DNA from: an uncultured Opitutia bacterium | Lineage (GTDB): Bacteria > Verrucomicrobiota > Verrucomicrobiia > Opitutales > Opitutaceae | DNA: 53,611 bases | NCBI GenBank assembly: GCA_903900845.1 | Contig: CAIUOU010000001.1 | Location: 1-53,611 of the forward strand | Direction: 5' to 3' | Part shown: positions 1 to 8,896 of the stretch, piece after piece | How the letters are laid out: each line of letters starts with the position of its first letter | How positions within the stretch are numbered: the stretch's first letter is position 1 | Made by a program: the position numbers and the translations under genes | Notes under the pieces: generated by a model | What the model saw: the letters and a program-made list of their open reading frames with translations, nothing else | Database searches by the model: none | What the model was told of the DNA's origin: nothing

Positions 1-2
1 AC

Positions 3-56
3 CGCCTCATCGCCGCGTACGAACGCGGCCTGGCCGCCGCGCGCCGGGAGTTTTGA
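3..56 (+). CDS. 3' end of an unidentified protein (partial)
   Basis: The third frame reads RLIAAYERGLAAARREF and then TGA, so the last 17 residues of a protein begun before the window are visible. The charged, alanine-rich helix looks like a normal C-terminus, but it is too short to assign a family. After the stop the sequence turns into repeat-rich non-coding DNA, which supports a true gene end here. Confidence 0.45.
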   Translation, partial: RLIAAYERGLAAARREF

Positions 57-98
57 GGCAGGCAAGCCGCGCCGTTTTATCAGCCCGAACCCGTTCGC

Positions 99-138
99 GT
101 TCCCTCGCGTCCATCCGTGATCACGCCTCGCGGAGCGG
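99..138 (+). repeat. Dispersed repeat: GTCCATCCGTG followed by CGCGGAGCGG
   Basis: A degenerate copy reads CCATCCGTGATCACG and then CTCGCGGAGCGG. The combination of a TCCGTG core with a downstream CGCGGAGCG tail recurs at 18699-18722 and 28363-28386, so this is a member of an interspersed family rather than unique sequence. Confidence 0.5.
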
Positions 139-280
139 TTCGGGAAAGCCTGCGGCAATACTTTTCCCGGCATGATCCGCGGCGGACGGCCGCGGCTACA
201 CCAAGCCTCGCCTAACCGTGGTACCACACCTTGAAATCATCGTTTCCCGCGATGATTACCTTGGTGGCGCCTTGGTCACA

Positions 281-313
281 TTTATCCGTGCGATCCGCGA
301 AATCCGCGGTTTA
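281..313 (+). repeat. Dispersed 10-bp-period repeat (ATCCGTG/ATCCGCG type)
   Basis: Three ATCCG units occur at about 10-bp spacing (ATCCGTG, ATCCGCG, ATCCGCGG). It is nearly the same as the block at 28071-28101; both contain the run ATCCGCGAAATCCGCGGT. It belongs to the family whose best copies bound the GxxExxY gene at 37034-37469. Confidence 0.7.
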
Positions 314-397
314 CGTTCGCAGTCTTCGGGACAGGCTTCGGCCTTAAGGTCGCCCGCTTAGTCCGGGGTCGCCGGACCCGGCTTCAAAAGAACCCCA

Positions 398-435
398 TTT
401 ATCCGTGTTTATCCGCGTTCATCCGTGGTTAAACC
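398..435 (+). repeat. Dispersed 10-bp-period repeat, solo copy resembling a GxxExxY-element end
   Basis: Reads ATCCGTGTTT, ATCCGCGTTC, ATCCGTGGTT and then AAACC: three 10-bp units ending in GGTTAA. This is the same arrangement as the right terminal repeat at 37434-37469 (three ATCCGT units ending GTTAACC), but no GxxExxY gene is attached here. Confidence 0.75.
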
Positions 436-453
436 CCTCCGGACGCGACGCCT

Positions 454-1764
454 TCAGGGTGCGGTCACCAATTCGCGGAACCACCGCCGCAATTGCTCGG
501 TGGAAGGGCGTTCATCGAGGAACATCGCGGTGGCGTGGGCCCGCAGGCCGGAGTCGGCCCACGTCACCGGCACCCGCATCGCGTCCATCACCGTCTGGAA
601 TTTCGCGCGCGGGTTGTCGGTCTGGAAGACCGCACGCCCGCGGAAGCGCTGCGCCCGTTCGAGCGCGCCTGCCTCGGTGGCGCCGTTCCAGCCGTCACCG
701 TCATAGTGCTGGCAGGCGTGGAATCCTTTCCACAAGGCGGCGATGCGGTCGTTCCGCAGCCCGATGAAGCCGCAGGCAAGCGCGCCGCGCGAGAAGCCAG
801 TGAGGATGATGTTCGCGCGATCGGCGCCGAACTCGCGGCAGACCTGCTCCACCATCGCCACGGCGTAGGATGCGGTGTCGTCCGGCACGCCCCAGCCGCC
901 TTCCGCGATCACGCCGGCCGAACGGTCGACGAACGGCAGCGCGAGACAGATGGCACCGCGGCCGCGCGCGATGCCCGCGCCGATCACACATTGGTCCGGC
1001 AGTCCGGTGGAATAGCAGCCCGGCACGAAGAAGATGTTGCCGGGATACTCGACGATCAGCGGCAGAACCGCACCGGGTCGCCAGTCCTCGGGAAGATGCA
1101 GGACCGCGTACGGACCGCCCGCTGGATCCCCCGCGAGGCGATAACGCACCCGCCGACCGGGCGCGGGCTCGTCTTCCGTAACCGCCGGAACCGCAACCCG
1201 AGCCGTCGGTGGCGACCACGGCGGTTCCGCGCCGCGCGCCTCGAGACCCCGCACCTCGAGCGCAAGCGGCGCGCGGAATCGTCCGCGCACCATCACCCGG
1301 ATATCCTTCACGCGCGCCGGATCGATCTTGGGCGTGCCATCGGGAAAAGTCTCGCGCAGCCGGCAGCTGAATCGCCGGGTTTCCCCCGGGGCCAGTTTCG
1401 CGCCGGCCGGCACCGCATCCCAGCCGCTTTCGCCGACGACCCACAGCAACACGTCAGCCTCCGCGGCTCCCGCATTCGTGATGTCAGCCTCCACCTTGGC
1501 ACGTCGCTCCAACTTCCACCCTCCCGACGGCGGAGGGATCGCCGCCCAAACATAGGGCGCGGCGGCCGGAGGCGGCCGATCGGCGACGACCCGCAGCGTT
1601 TTGCCCGTCCACGCGGCCCGCAGGCCGCGGAGCTCACCCAGCGACGGCGTCCCGCCATAGCGCGACAGGAGCGAATCTTCCTCGGCCGACCAGACGGTCT
1701 TGGCCGGACAAAAAAGCATCCACGCAAAACCAAGCAGCGAAACGATCCAGGGCCGGCACGACAT
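454..1764 (-). CDS. Secreted alpha/beta-hydrolase-fold protein
   Basis: A 436-residue exported protein. It opens with a hydrophobic signal peptide ending near WSAEE. The middle carries a beta-sandwich-like segment, and the C-terminal half looks like an alpha/beta hydrolase: a strand followed by GFSRGALACG, a nucleophile elbow (G-x-S-x-G) with a serine nucleophile, and a late histidine in GLRAHATAMF. Such proteins are usually esterases or peptidase-like lipoproteins; the substrate is not evident. I chose ATG 1764 over a longer reading because a GGAG ribosome site lies about 8 bases upstream and the signal peptide starts there. It diverges from the PSD1 gene at 1882, leaving a 117-bp shared promoter space. 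Confidence 0.75.
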   Translation of the reverse strand: MSCRPWIVSLLGFAWMLFCPAKTVWSAEEDSLLSRYGGTPSLGELRGLRAAWTGKTLRVVADRPPPAAAPYVWAAIPPPSGGWKLERRAKVEADITNAGAAEADVLLWVVGESGWDAVPAGAKLAPGETRRFSCRLRETFPDGTPKIDPARVKDIRVMVRGRFRAPLALEVRGLEARGAEPPWSPPTARVAVPAVTEDEPAPGRRVRYRLAGDPAGGPYAVLHLPEDWRPGAVLPLIVEYPGNIFFVPGCYSTGLPDQCVIGAGIARGRGAICLALPFVDRSAGVIAEGGWGVPDDTASYAVAMVEQVCREFGADRANIILTGFSRGALACGFIGLRNDRIAALWKGFHACQHYDGDGWNGATEAGALERAQRFRGRAVFQTDNPRAKFQTVMDAMRVPVTWADSGLRAHATAMFLDERPSTEQLRRWFRELVTAP

Positions 1765-1881
1765 TCCAGCTCCGCTATGCCCGACCGCTGGCGAGGCGTG
1801 CAAACGTTTTGGCGCGGCGTGCTGCCCGGCGAAACTTGCAGTTGAAACACCGGCACCGCGGCGCGAATCCTTGCGCGCCCC

Positions 1882-4800
1882 ATGACCCCGCCGATCCGCG
1901 TCCGGATGAGCCGCCGGTTGCACGCCACCACCCTGCTGGCCGCGCTGCTGGCCGCGGTTGCACCGGCGACAGCCGCCGAACAGGTCGTTCCGGCTGCCCG
2001 CGAGGCGATGCTGATCCTGAAGGGCGAATGCTTCCCGTGCCACAACGAGCGCAAACGTAAGGGCGGGCTGGTGCTCACGTCGCGCGATGCGCTGCTCCGC
2101 GGCAACGAGTCGGGGCCGGCCGCCGAGGCCGGCCGGCCCGAAGAAAGCGCGATCATCCGCGTGATCGCCCACGACGCCGATCCGCAGATGCCACCCGATC
2201 GACCGCTGACGGATGCGCAGCGCAAAACCCTCCGCGATTGGGTAGCCTCCGGCCTGCCGTGGGACGACGACGCCCTAACCACGGATGAGCTAAGGCCGGT
2301 GCAACTCGCCTCGCTGCCGACCGGCTATCATCCCGTGCTCGCGCTCGCGCTCTCCGACGACGGCAAGCGCCTCGCCGTCGGCCGCGGTGGCGAGATCGTG
2401 ATTCACGACACCACGGCGAAGGATTTCCGCGAGGTCGGTCGCACCGCCGAAGCAGGCGACGCCGTGCAATCGCTCGCGTGGAGCCCCGACGGGCGGTGGC
2501 TGGCCTCGGGCGGCTTCCGTCGGGTCGTCCGGCGTGACGCGGCGTCACTCGCCGTGGCGCACGAACTGTCCGACGGATTGGCTGGACGGGTGACAGCGCT
2601 CCGGTTTTCACCCGATTCCCGACTGCTTGCCCTGGCTGAAGGAGTCACGGGCCGCAGCGGAATCGTGCGTCTCATCGATGCCACGGGCGGCCGCGTCACC
2701 GCGGCGTGGACGGCGCACGACGACACCGTGTTCGCACTCGATTTCTCGCGGGATGGCGCGCGGCTCGCGACGGCGGGCGGCGACCGGCTGGTGAAGATCT
2801 GGGACCCGGCGACCCATGCCGAGGTGGCCCGCCTCGAGGGCCACGGGGCGCCGGTGCACGCGGTGGCGTTCAACGCCGACGGCACGCAACTGGCGAGCGG
2901 CGGCGCCGACCGGGAACTCAACGTCTGGGATACCGCCACGCGGGAGAAGATCATCAGCCTCGGCGCGCCGGCGTCGGCGGTGAACGCGGTGTACTGGCCC
3001 GGCGACGGCGCGAAACTCCTCGCCGCGACCGCGACCAGCGGCGTCCACGCCTACACGAACCTGAAGGTCCACCCGGGCGGGGAAAGGGCCAAAGGTGGCG
3101 ACGAGCGAAAACTCGGCGAGCCCGGGGACGCCGTGCTCTGCCTCACGGCGAACGCCGACGCCTCGCTGGTGTTCGCCGGCGCGCACGACGGCTCGGTGAC
3201 CGTCTGGGACGGGGCGGGAAAACAAGTCGCGCGGTTGCAACCGACGGGCGGCGCGGCTGTTCCACCCGCCGCGGTGGAACCGGTGAGCTTCCTGCGCGAC
3301 GTCCTCCCGGCGCTGACGCGCGCCGGCTGCAGCACGGGAGGATGCCACGCGAAGGCGGAGGGACAGAACGGCTTCCGGCTTTCGGTTTTCACCTACGACC
3401 CGCGGGGGGATTTCGACGCGATCGTGAAGGGGGCGCGCGGCCGGCGCGTGTTCCCCGCCGCACCCGAGGAGAGCCTGGTCATCCGGAAACCCACCGGGGC
3501 GCTCGACCATGAGGGCGGCCGGCGCTTCGACACCGGCTCGGAACTGCACCGGCTGCTCACACGCTGGATGAGCGAAGGCATGGTCTACCGCGCGGCCGGA
3601 GAACCCGACCTGACGCGGATCGAGGTGACGCCCCGCGAAGGCAGCTATCGTCGCCGCGAAAGCCGCGAACTCCGCGTCGAGGCGCGCTATGCCGACGGAT
3701 CGAAGCGGGACGTCACCCATCTCGCGGCCTACGCGGCGAACGACCCCGAGGTTGCTGCGGTCGACGAGAACGGCCGCATGCAGGTCGGCGTGATCGCCGG
3801 CGAGGCGGTCGTCGTCGCCCGCTACATGGGACTCGTCGCCGACTCCCGTATCACCGTGCCCGCCGAAGGGCTGCTCCCGTCGGAGCGGTACGCCAACCTG
3901 CCACGCAACAACTTCATCGACGAGCTCGCGCAGGAAAACTTCCGGCGGCTCGGACTCCTGCCGTCAGCCGTCTGCACCGACGCCGAGTTCCTGCGCCGTG
4001 CGAAGCTCGATGCCATCGGTGTGCTGCCGACTCCGGCGGAGGTGCGCGCGTTCCTCGCCGATCCCTCACCCGACAAGCGCCGACGCGTCATCGGCGAGAT
4101 TCTCGGGCATCCCGCCTATGCCGACCATTGGGCGACGAAATGGGCCGACCTCGTGCGGCCGAACCCCGACCGGGTCGGGCTGAAAAGCGTGCTCATTCTG
4201 GACCAGTGGCTCCGGCGGAGCTTCCGCGAGAACCAGCCGTACGACCGGTTTGTGGGCGAGATCCTGCTCGCCGAAGGGACCAACCACCGTGACGGCCCCG
4301 CCGTGATCTACCGCGACCGCCGCGAACCCGCCGAGCGGGCGACGATGTTCGCACAGCTTTTCCTCGGCACACGCCTCGACTGCGCGCGCTGCCATAACCA
4401 CCCCAACGAGAAATGGACCCAGGCTGACTTCACCCGCTTCGCCGCCTTCTTCGGCGGCGTGAAGCAGAAGGGCGCCGGTCTCTCGCCGCCGATCTCCGCC
4501 GGCACCGAAACCTTTTACCATGCGCCGGGCGGTGTGGTGAAACATCCCGTCACGGGCGAGGTCATGGCGCCGCGGCCGCTCGACGGTCCCCACCAGCCGG
4601 GCGCGAAGGACGAGGACCCGCGCCAATCGCTCGTCGCGTCCTTGCTCCACCCCGACAACCCGTACTTCGCCGTCGCCGCGGTGAACCGCGTGTGGGCCGC
4701 GTTCTTCGGCCGCGGTTTTGTGGAGCCGGTGGACGACTTCCGCATCTCGAACCCCGCGGCGCAGCCCGCGCTCCTCACCGCGCTCGCCCGCGACTTCGTC

Positions 4801-5391
4801 GCTCGCGGCTACGACCTGAAGCACCTGATGCGTGTCATCATGGAGTCGTCGCTCTACCAGCTGAGTTCCGAGCCCAACGAGACCAACCTCGCCGACACGC
4901 GGAACTTCTCGCGCGCCTATCGGCGCCGTCTGCCCGCCGAGGTGCTGCTCGACGCCGTCAACGACGCTTCCGGTGGATCCGACACGTTCGCCGGCATGCC
5001 GCCCGGCAGCCGCGCCGTCCAGGCGTGGAGCTACAAGATCGAGTCGCAGTTCATGGACGCGTTCAGCCGGCCCGACCCGAGCATGGACCCGCCGTGCGAA
5101 CGCGACGCCCACCTGAGCGTCGTGCAGTCGCTCCATCTGATGAACTCCAAGGGCCTGCAGGGAAAACTCAGCGCCCCCGGCGGCCGCGCCCGGAGGCTCG
5201 CGGACCGAACCGTTTCACCGGCGGAGATCGTGACCGAACTCTACCTCGCCACGCTCAGCCGCCCGCCGCAGCCGGCGGAACTGGCGGTTGCCACCGCGGC
5301 CTTCACCGCGCCCGGCGCCACGCGCGTTCATGCGACCGAGGACGTGCTTTGGGCGTTGCTCAACTCAGCCGAATTCGTGTTCAACCACTGA
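1882..5391 (+). CDS. PSD1-type cytochrome with c-heme, WD40, BIG2, DUF1549 and DUF1553 domains
   Basis: A 1169-residue exported protein. In order: signal peptide (1-32); cytochrome-c-like domain with CFPCH at 50-54 and the distal-ligand-like MPP motif near 103; WD40 beta-propeller repeats about 145-445; a second cysteine site CSTGGCH at 483-489 with the unusual CX4CH spacing; a BIG2-like domain 580-657; DUF1549 (PSCyt2) about 675-860 containing CARCH at 834-838; DUF1553 (PSD1) about 915-1140. These families are abundant in Planctomycetes and Verrucomicrobia and are predicted exported haem proteins of unproven function. The next gene, a DUF1501 protein, starts 13 bases after the stop, the usual pairing. 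An alternative ATG at 1906 gives a tighter signal peptide; neither start has a strong ribosome site. Confidence 0.88.
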   Translation: MTPPIRVRMSRRLHATTLLAALLAAVAPATAAEQVVPAAREAMLILKGECFPCHNERKRKGGLVLTSRDALLRGNESGPAAEAGRPEESAIIRVIAHDADPQMPPDRPLTDAQRKTLRDWVASGLPWDDDALTTDELRPVQLASLPTGYHPVLALALSDDGKRLAVGRGGEIVIHDTTAKDFREVGRTAEAGDAVQSLAWSPDGRWLASGGFRRVVRRDAASLAVAHELSDGLAGRVTALRFSPDSRLLALAEGVTGRSGIVRLIDATGGRVTAAWTAHDDTVFALDFSRDGARLATAGGDRLVKIWDPATHAEVARLEGHGAPVHAVAFNADGTQLASGGADRELNVWDTATREKIISLGAPASAVNAVYWPGDGAKLLAATATSGVHAYTNLKVHPGGERAKGGDERKLGEPGDAVLCLTANADASLVFAGAHDGSVTVWDGAGKQVARLQPTGGAAVPPAAVEPVSFLRDVLPALTRAGCSTGGCHAKAEGQNGFRLSVFTYDPRGDFDAIVKGARGRRVFPAAPEESLVIRKPTGALDHEGGRRFDTGSELHRLLTRWMSEGMVYRAAGEPDLTRIEVTPREGSYRRRESRELRVEARYADGSKRDVTHLAAYAANDPEVAAVDENGRMQVGVIAGEAVVVARYMGLVADSRITVPAEGLLPSERYANLPRNNFIDELAQENFRRLGLLPSAVCTDAEFLRRAKLDAIGVLPTPAEVRAFLADPSPDKRRRVIGEILGHPAYADHWATKWADLVRPNPDRVGLKSVLILDQWLRRSFRENQPYDRFVGEILLAEGTNHRDGPAVIYRDRREPAERATMFAQLFLGTRLDCARCHNHPNEKWTQADFTRFAAFFGGVKQKGAGLSPPISAGTETFYHAPGGVVKHPVTGEVMAPRPLDGPHQPGAKDEDPRQSLVASLLHPDNPYFAVAAVNRVWAAFFGRGFVEPVDDFRISNPAAQPALLTALARDFVARGYDLKHLMRVIMESSLYQLSSEPNETNLADTRNFSRAYRRRLPAEVLLDAVNDASGGSDTFAGMPPGSRAVQAWSYKIESQFMDAFSRPDPSMDPPCERDAHLSVVQSLHLMNSKGLQGKLSAPGGRARRLADRTVSPAEIVTELYLATLSRPPQPAELAVATAAFTAPGATRVHATEDVLWALLNSAEFVFNH

Positions 5392-5404
5392 GGCCCGCCC
5401 CGCC

Positions 5405-6739
5405 ATGAACCCCACGCACAACTGCGCCGGTCTGCCCCGCCGCGACTTCCTGCAGCTCGGCGTCGGGGGCCTCGGCCTGGCCGGCCTGCTGCAGGCGCGC
5501 GCCCTCGCCGGCCCCGCGTTATCCCGTGGCTCCGCGCGACCGGGCGACCGCGTCAACTGCATCATGATCTGGCTCGACGGGGGACCGTCGCATTACGAGA
5601 CGTTCGACCCGAAGCCCGACGCCCCGGCGGAGATCCGCGGTGCGCTCGGCACCATTCCGACGGCGGTGTCCGGGCTGCGCTTCTCCGAGGCAGTGCCGGA
5701 GCTCGCCAAGGTGGCCGGCAAGGTGACGGTCGTGCGCTCGATCTGCCACAAGGATCCGAACCACGGCGGCGGGAACCACTACATGATGACCGGCGCGCGC
5801 ACGCCGGTGCCGGTCGCCTGCGGCGCATCAGTGACGTTTCACCCGTCGTTCGGGTCCGTCGTCTCGCACCACCGCGGCCTGCGCCACGGGCTGCCGGCCT
5901 ACGTCTCGCTGCCGCGCGTTTCCCGCTCCGGCGGGCCCAATTTCCTCGGCGGGAAAAACGCGCCGTTCGTCATCGGCGGCAACCCGCAGGACAAGTCATT
6001 CCAAGTGCGCGACGTCGTGCTGCCCGCCGACATCAGCGAGGGCCGCGCCGCCTCGCGCCGCGAGCTGCGCGCGTCGCTCGACCGCATGCGCCGCCATACC
6101 GACCGCCTCGCGGAGGACCCGGCGGTGAACTTCGACCAGTATTTCCAGCAGGGCGTCGACCTCGTGCTTTCGCCGCGGGCGCAGGCGGCCTTCGACCTCA
6201 ATCGCGAGGACGCCACGGTGCGCGACGCCTACGGGCGCCACGACTTCGGGCAGCGCCTCCTGCTCGCGCGCCGCCTGGTCGAGGTCGGTGTCTCGTGGCT
6301 CACGGTCTATTCCGGCGGCTGGGACCACCACACGAAGCTCTTCGACGCGTACCGCGGCGAGCAGGTGCGCAAGCTGGACCAGGGCGTGGCCGCGCTGATC
6401 AACGACCTCGACGCGCGCGGGCTGCTCGACACGACGCTCGTGCTGCTCCTCGGCGAATTCGGCCGCACGCCGAAGGTGAACAAGGACGCCGGCCGCGACC
6501 ATTGGCCCCACGCGATGTCGGTACTCATGGCCGGCGCCGGCGTGCCGCGCGGGCAGGTCGTGGGCGCGACTGACGCGAAGGGTTACCATGCGTCGGAGAA
6601 TATTTACCGCCCGGAGGATTTTGCGGCCTCGATCTACACCAAGATGGGTGTCGATCCCGCGCAGATGCTGCACACCAACACCGGGCGCCCCGTGCAGCTC
6701 GTGAACAACGGGCGGCTGATCAAGGAGCTGTTCGCGTAG
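5405..6739 (+). CDS. DUF1501 domain protein with Tat signal (first copy)
   Basis: 444 residues. The N-terminus has a twin-arginine-type signal (PRRDFLQLG followed by a glycine/leucine-rich stretch), so export in folded form is likely. The rest fits DUF1501, a family related to the alkaline phosphatase/sulfatase fold: an early metal-site-like WLDGGPSHYETFDP, a central SGGWDHH and a late GEFGRTPK, with histidines in GRDHWPHA. The function of the family is unknown, though it is nearly always next to DUF1549/DUF1553 or DUF1800 genes as here. ATG 5405 was chosen because it begins directly at the Tat signal, 13 bases behind the PSD1 gene. Confidence 0.88.
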   Translation: MNPTHNCAGLPRRDFLQLGVGGLGLAGLLQARALAGPALSRGSARPGDRVNCIMIWLDGGPSHYETFDPKPDAPAEIRGALGTIPTAVSGLRFSEAVPELAKVAGKVTVVRSICHKDPNHGGGNHYMMTGARTPVPVACGASVTFHPSFGSVVSHHRGLRHGLPAYVSLPRVSRSGGPNFLGGKNAPFVIGGNPQDKSFQVRDVVLPADISEGRAASRRELRASLDRMRRHTDRLAEDPAVNFDQYFQQGVDLVLSPRAQAAFDLNREDATVRDAYGRHDFGQRLLLARRLVEVGVSWLTVYSGGWDHHTKLFDAYRGEQVRKLDQGVAALINDLDARGLLDTTLVLLLGEFGRTPKVNKDAGRDHWPHAMSVLMAGAGVPRGQVVGATDAKGYHASENIYRPEDFAASIYTKMGVDPAQMLHTNTGRPVQLVNNGRLIKELFA

Positions 6740-6763
6740 CGCCGGTCGCGGCGTCCTCCCCGC

Positions 6764-8305
6764 ATGCCCCGCCCGCCGCTCCGGCGTCTCGCCGTCCTGC
6801 TCGCGCTCGTCCCGCCGATCGCGGCGGCCGAACCCCGCCCGGCCGCGCCTTCGCTCGAGGCTTTTTTCCCGCCGGTCGTCGTCGCCGGCGCCACCACCGC
6901 GGTCACAGCCGCGGGCAAGTTCGCGGACTGGCCGCCGACGGTCTGGACGGACGCGGCGGGAATTGTTCTCCGACCGGAAAAGGAGAGCGGAAAGTTCCGC
7001 GTCGAGATCGCCGCGGACACCGCCCCCGGTCCGCATCTGGTCCGGCTCATCAACTCCTCCGGCGCGAGCGTGCCGCGTTTCCTGCTGGTCACGAAGGAGG
7101 CGCCGCTCGCGGAATCGGAGCCGAACGACGACCCCGCGCGGGCGCAGCCGGTGCCGGCGCTGCCCGCGGTGATCACCGGCCGACTCGGCAAAACGGGGGA
7201 CGTAGACTGCTACGCGTTCGACCTCGCGGCGGGCCAGACCCTCAACGCCATCCTTGACGCGCAGGTGATCGCCTCGCCGGCCGACGGCGCGCTGCGGCTG
7301 ATCGACGCGCGCGGCGTCGAGGTGGCGTTCAACCACGACAACGGCCGCAACCTGGATCCATTCCTCACGTTCACCACCGCCGCGGCTGGACGGTTCACGC
7401 TACAGGTCTTCGGGTTCGCCCACCCGGCGAACGCCGAGGTGCGGTTGCATGGCTCCGACGCGGCCGTCTACCGGCTGACGCTCACCACCGGTGCCCCCCC
7501 GACGCTGGCGCCGTCGCCCGCGGAAGGCCCGCTCTTTCACTTTGCGGAATACCCGAAGGGTGCGCCGCGACCGCCCTTCGCCGCCGAGGGAGTCATCTCC
7601 CGATCGGGCGAGGAGTCCCTGCATGCGTTCACCGCCACGAAGGGCGACACGCTCGTGCTAGCCGTGCAGGCCGCGGCGCTTGGTTCACCGCTGGACGCCT
7701 GGGTCGTGGTGAGGGATTCCGCGGGTAAGGAACTGACCCGCAACGACGACGGGGCGAACACCGGCGCCGACCCCCTGCTCGAGTGGAAGGCTCCTGCCGA
7801 CGGCACCTACACGGCGGTGGTCGGCAACCTGCTGCGCCGCGGCGGAACTGATCATTTTTTCCGTTTGGTCGTACGACACGCGCATCCGCGGTTTGAGGCG
7901 GTCATCAACGCCGCTGGCTGCGTGATAGAACCCGGGAAATCCGCGGAGATCAAGGTGGCCCTGCGTCGCCTCGAAGGCTTCAAGGGTGCGCTCGTCGCCT
8001 CTGTCGAGGGGCTGCCCGACTGCGTCAGCGCTTCGGAGGTGACGGCCGACGAAAAACAGAAGGAGCTCACGCTCACGGTGAAGGCGCCGTCCGACGCCGC
8101 GCCGTTCAACGGCCTCGTCGAGGTTCGCCTGCGCGAAGCGGACGGCGCGGGCAGGTGGACCGCTGCGCACGAGCTGGTCTCGACCACCCTCAACAACGGC
8201 GTGCCCCAAGGTTACCGCGACCTGCTCATCCGCTCCACTCCGGGAGTGTGGCTGACCGTGACTCCACCGGGGCCCGCGGCGGCACCGGCCAAGCGCAAGA
8301 AATAG
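6764..8305 (+). CDS. Exported protein with PPC (pre-peptidase C-terminal) domains
   Basis: 513 residues with a signal peptide ending near AAAEP. A PPC-like domain starts at the hallmark ESEPNDDPARAQPV, followed by the conserved DVDCYAFDLAAGQ pattern; a second copy begins near GEESLHAFTATKGD and ends with the NDDGANTGADP and YTAVVGN motifs of these jelly-roll domains. A later Ig-like region (about 370-480) precedes a basic tail (PAKRKK). PPC domains are carbohydrate- or protein-binding beta-sandwiches often found with peptidases, but no catalytic domain is seen. It is 24 bases behind the DUF1501 gene and probably cotranscribed with it, a common trio in this phylum group. Confidence 0.8.
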   Translation: MPRPPLRRLAVLLALVPPIAAAEPRPAAPSLEAFFPPVVVAGATTAVTAAGKFADWPPTVWTDAAGIVLRPEKESGKFRVEIAADTAPGPHLVRLINSSGASVPRFLLVTKEAPLAESEPNDDPARAQPVPALPAVITGRLGKTGDVDCYAFDLAAGQTLNAILDAQVIASPADGALRLIDARGVEVAFNHDNGRNLDPFLTFTTAAAGRFTLQVFGFAHPANAEVRLHGSDAAVYRLTLTTGAPPTLAPSPAEGPLFHFAEYPKGAPRPPFAAEGVISRSGEESLHAFTATKGDTLVLAVQAAALGSPLDAWVVVRDSAGKELTRNDDGANTGADPLLEWKAPADGTYTAVVGNLLRRGGTDHFFRLVVRHAHPRFEAVINAAGCVIEPGKSAEIKVALRRLEGFKGALVASVEGLPDCVSASEVTADEKQKELTLTVKAPSDAAPFNGLVEVRLREADGAGRWTAAHELVSTTLNNGVPQGYRDLLIRSTPGVWLTVTPPGPAAAPAKRKK

Positions 8306-8401
8306 GGACGGGCGGAAGGCGCAGTCGTCTTCAGTCGCAACCCCTCGCGCGGCGGGCCGTCTTCCGTTGCGCCGGTCCACCCTTTCCCTTTCCTGCCGAA
8401 C

Positions 8402-8896
8402 ATGAATCTCGCCGACGTCTTCACCGTGGTGCTCGTCGTCCTCGGCGTGCTGTCGGTTTTCATCGCGGTTTGGCTGGCGACCGCGGGGCTGTTCCCGGCG
8501 CTTGCCTCCCGGTGCGCCGAGCGGCTGGGCGATTCGCCTTTCGGTTGCGCCGCCGCCGGGCTCGGGGCCGCGATCCCGCTCCTCACCGCCGGAGTGATGC
8601 TGGGCCGCGCTTCGACCAACCCGCTCGGCAAGCTTGGCTCGGCCGTGGTGCTCATCCTCACTTTGATCGCGATGCTGGCCGGCACGACGGGGCTCGCGCT
8701 TCGCATCGGCCGGGGGCTCGCCTCCGCCCGCGACGGGGCCGAACCGTGGCGCCGCGTGCTCCGGGGCGGCGTCGTGCTCGCGCTCACATTTCTGTCCCTC
8801 GTGATGATCCCGCTCACGCTCGTGCCGGGACTCGGCGCACTGTTGCTGGCCGGCCGCAGGAAACCGGGGACCGACCCGACCAACGCCGCGGGATGA
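8402..8896 (+). CDS. Small four-helix membrane protein of unknown function
   Basis: 164 residues, not recognised as a named family. Four hydrophobic segments are visible: about residues 8-32, 48-68, 79-100 and 121-145, separated by short charged loops, with a hydrophilic tail ending in NAAG. Its stop overlaps the start of the DUF1800 gene (ATGA), which indicates translational coupling and suggests a role in the inner membrane connected to the exported DUF1800/DUF1501 pair. No ribosome site stands out upstream of the ATG. Confidence 0.7.
   Translation: MNLADVFTVVLVVLGVLSVFIAVWLATAGLFPALASRCAERLGDSPFGCAAAGLGAAIPLLTAGVMLGRASTNPLGKLGSAVVLILTLIAMLAGTTGLALRIGRGLASARDGAEPWRRVLRGGVVLALTFLSLVMIPLTLVPGLGALLLAGRRKPGTDPTNAAG

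Larger units (their letters stand above)
57..453. other. Intergenic stretch made largely of dispersed repeats
   Basis: No plausible gene is seen. It holds three blocks of the ATCCGTG/ATCCGCG repeat family (about 99-138, 281-313 and 398-435), listed separately, and a CGCGGCTACA motif near 190 that has relatives in other gaps. The neighbouring genes converge on this space (a + gene ends at 56, a - gene ends at 454), so it may also carry transcription ends, but no clear hairpin plus T-run terminator is visible. Confidence 0.6.

Noticed and set aside
281-313. Regularly spaced ATCCG units considered as a CRISPR array
   Set aside because: The units are 7-8 bases at 10-bp spacing with no unique spacers and no Cas genes; they fit an interspersed repeat family instead.
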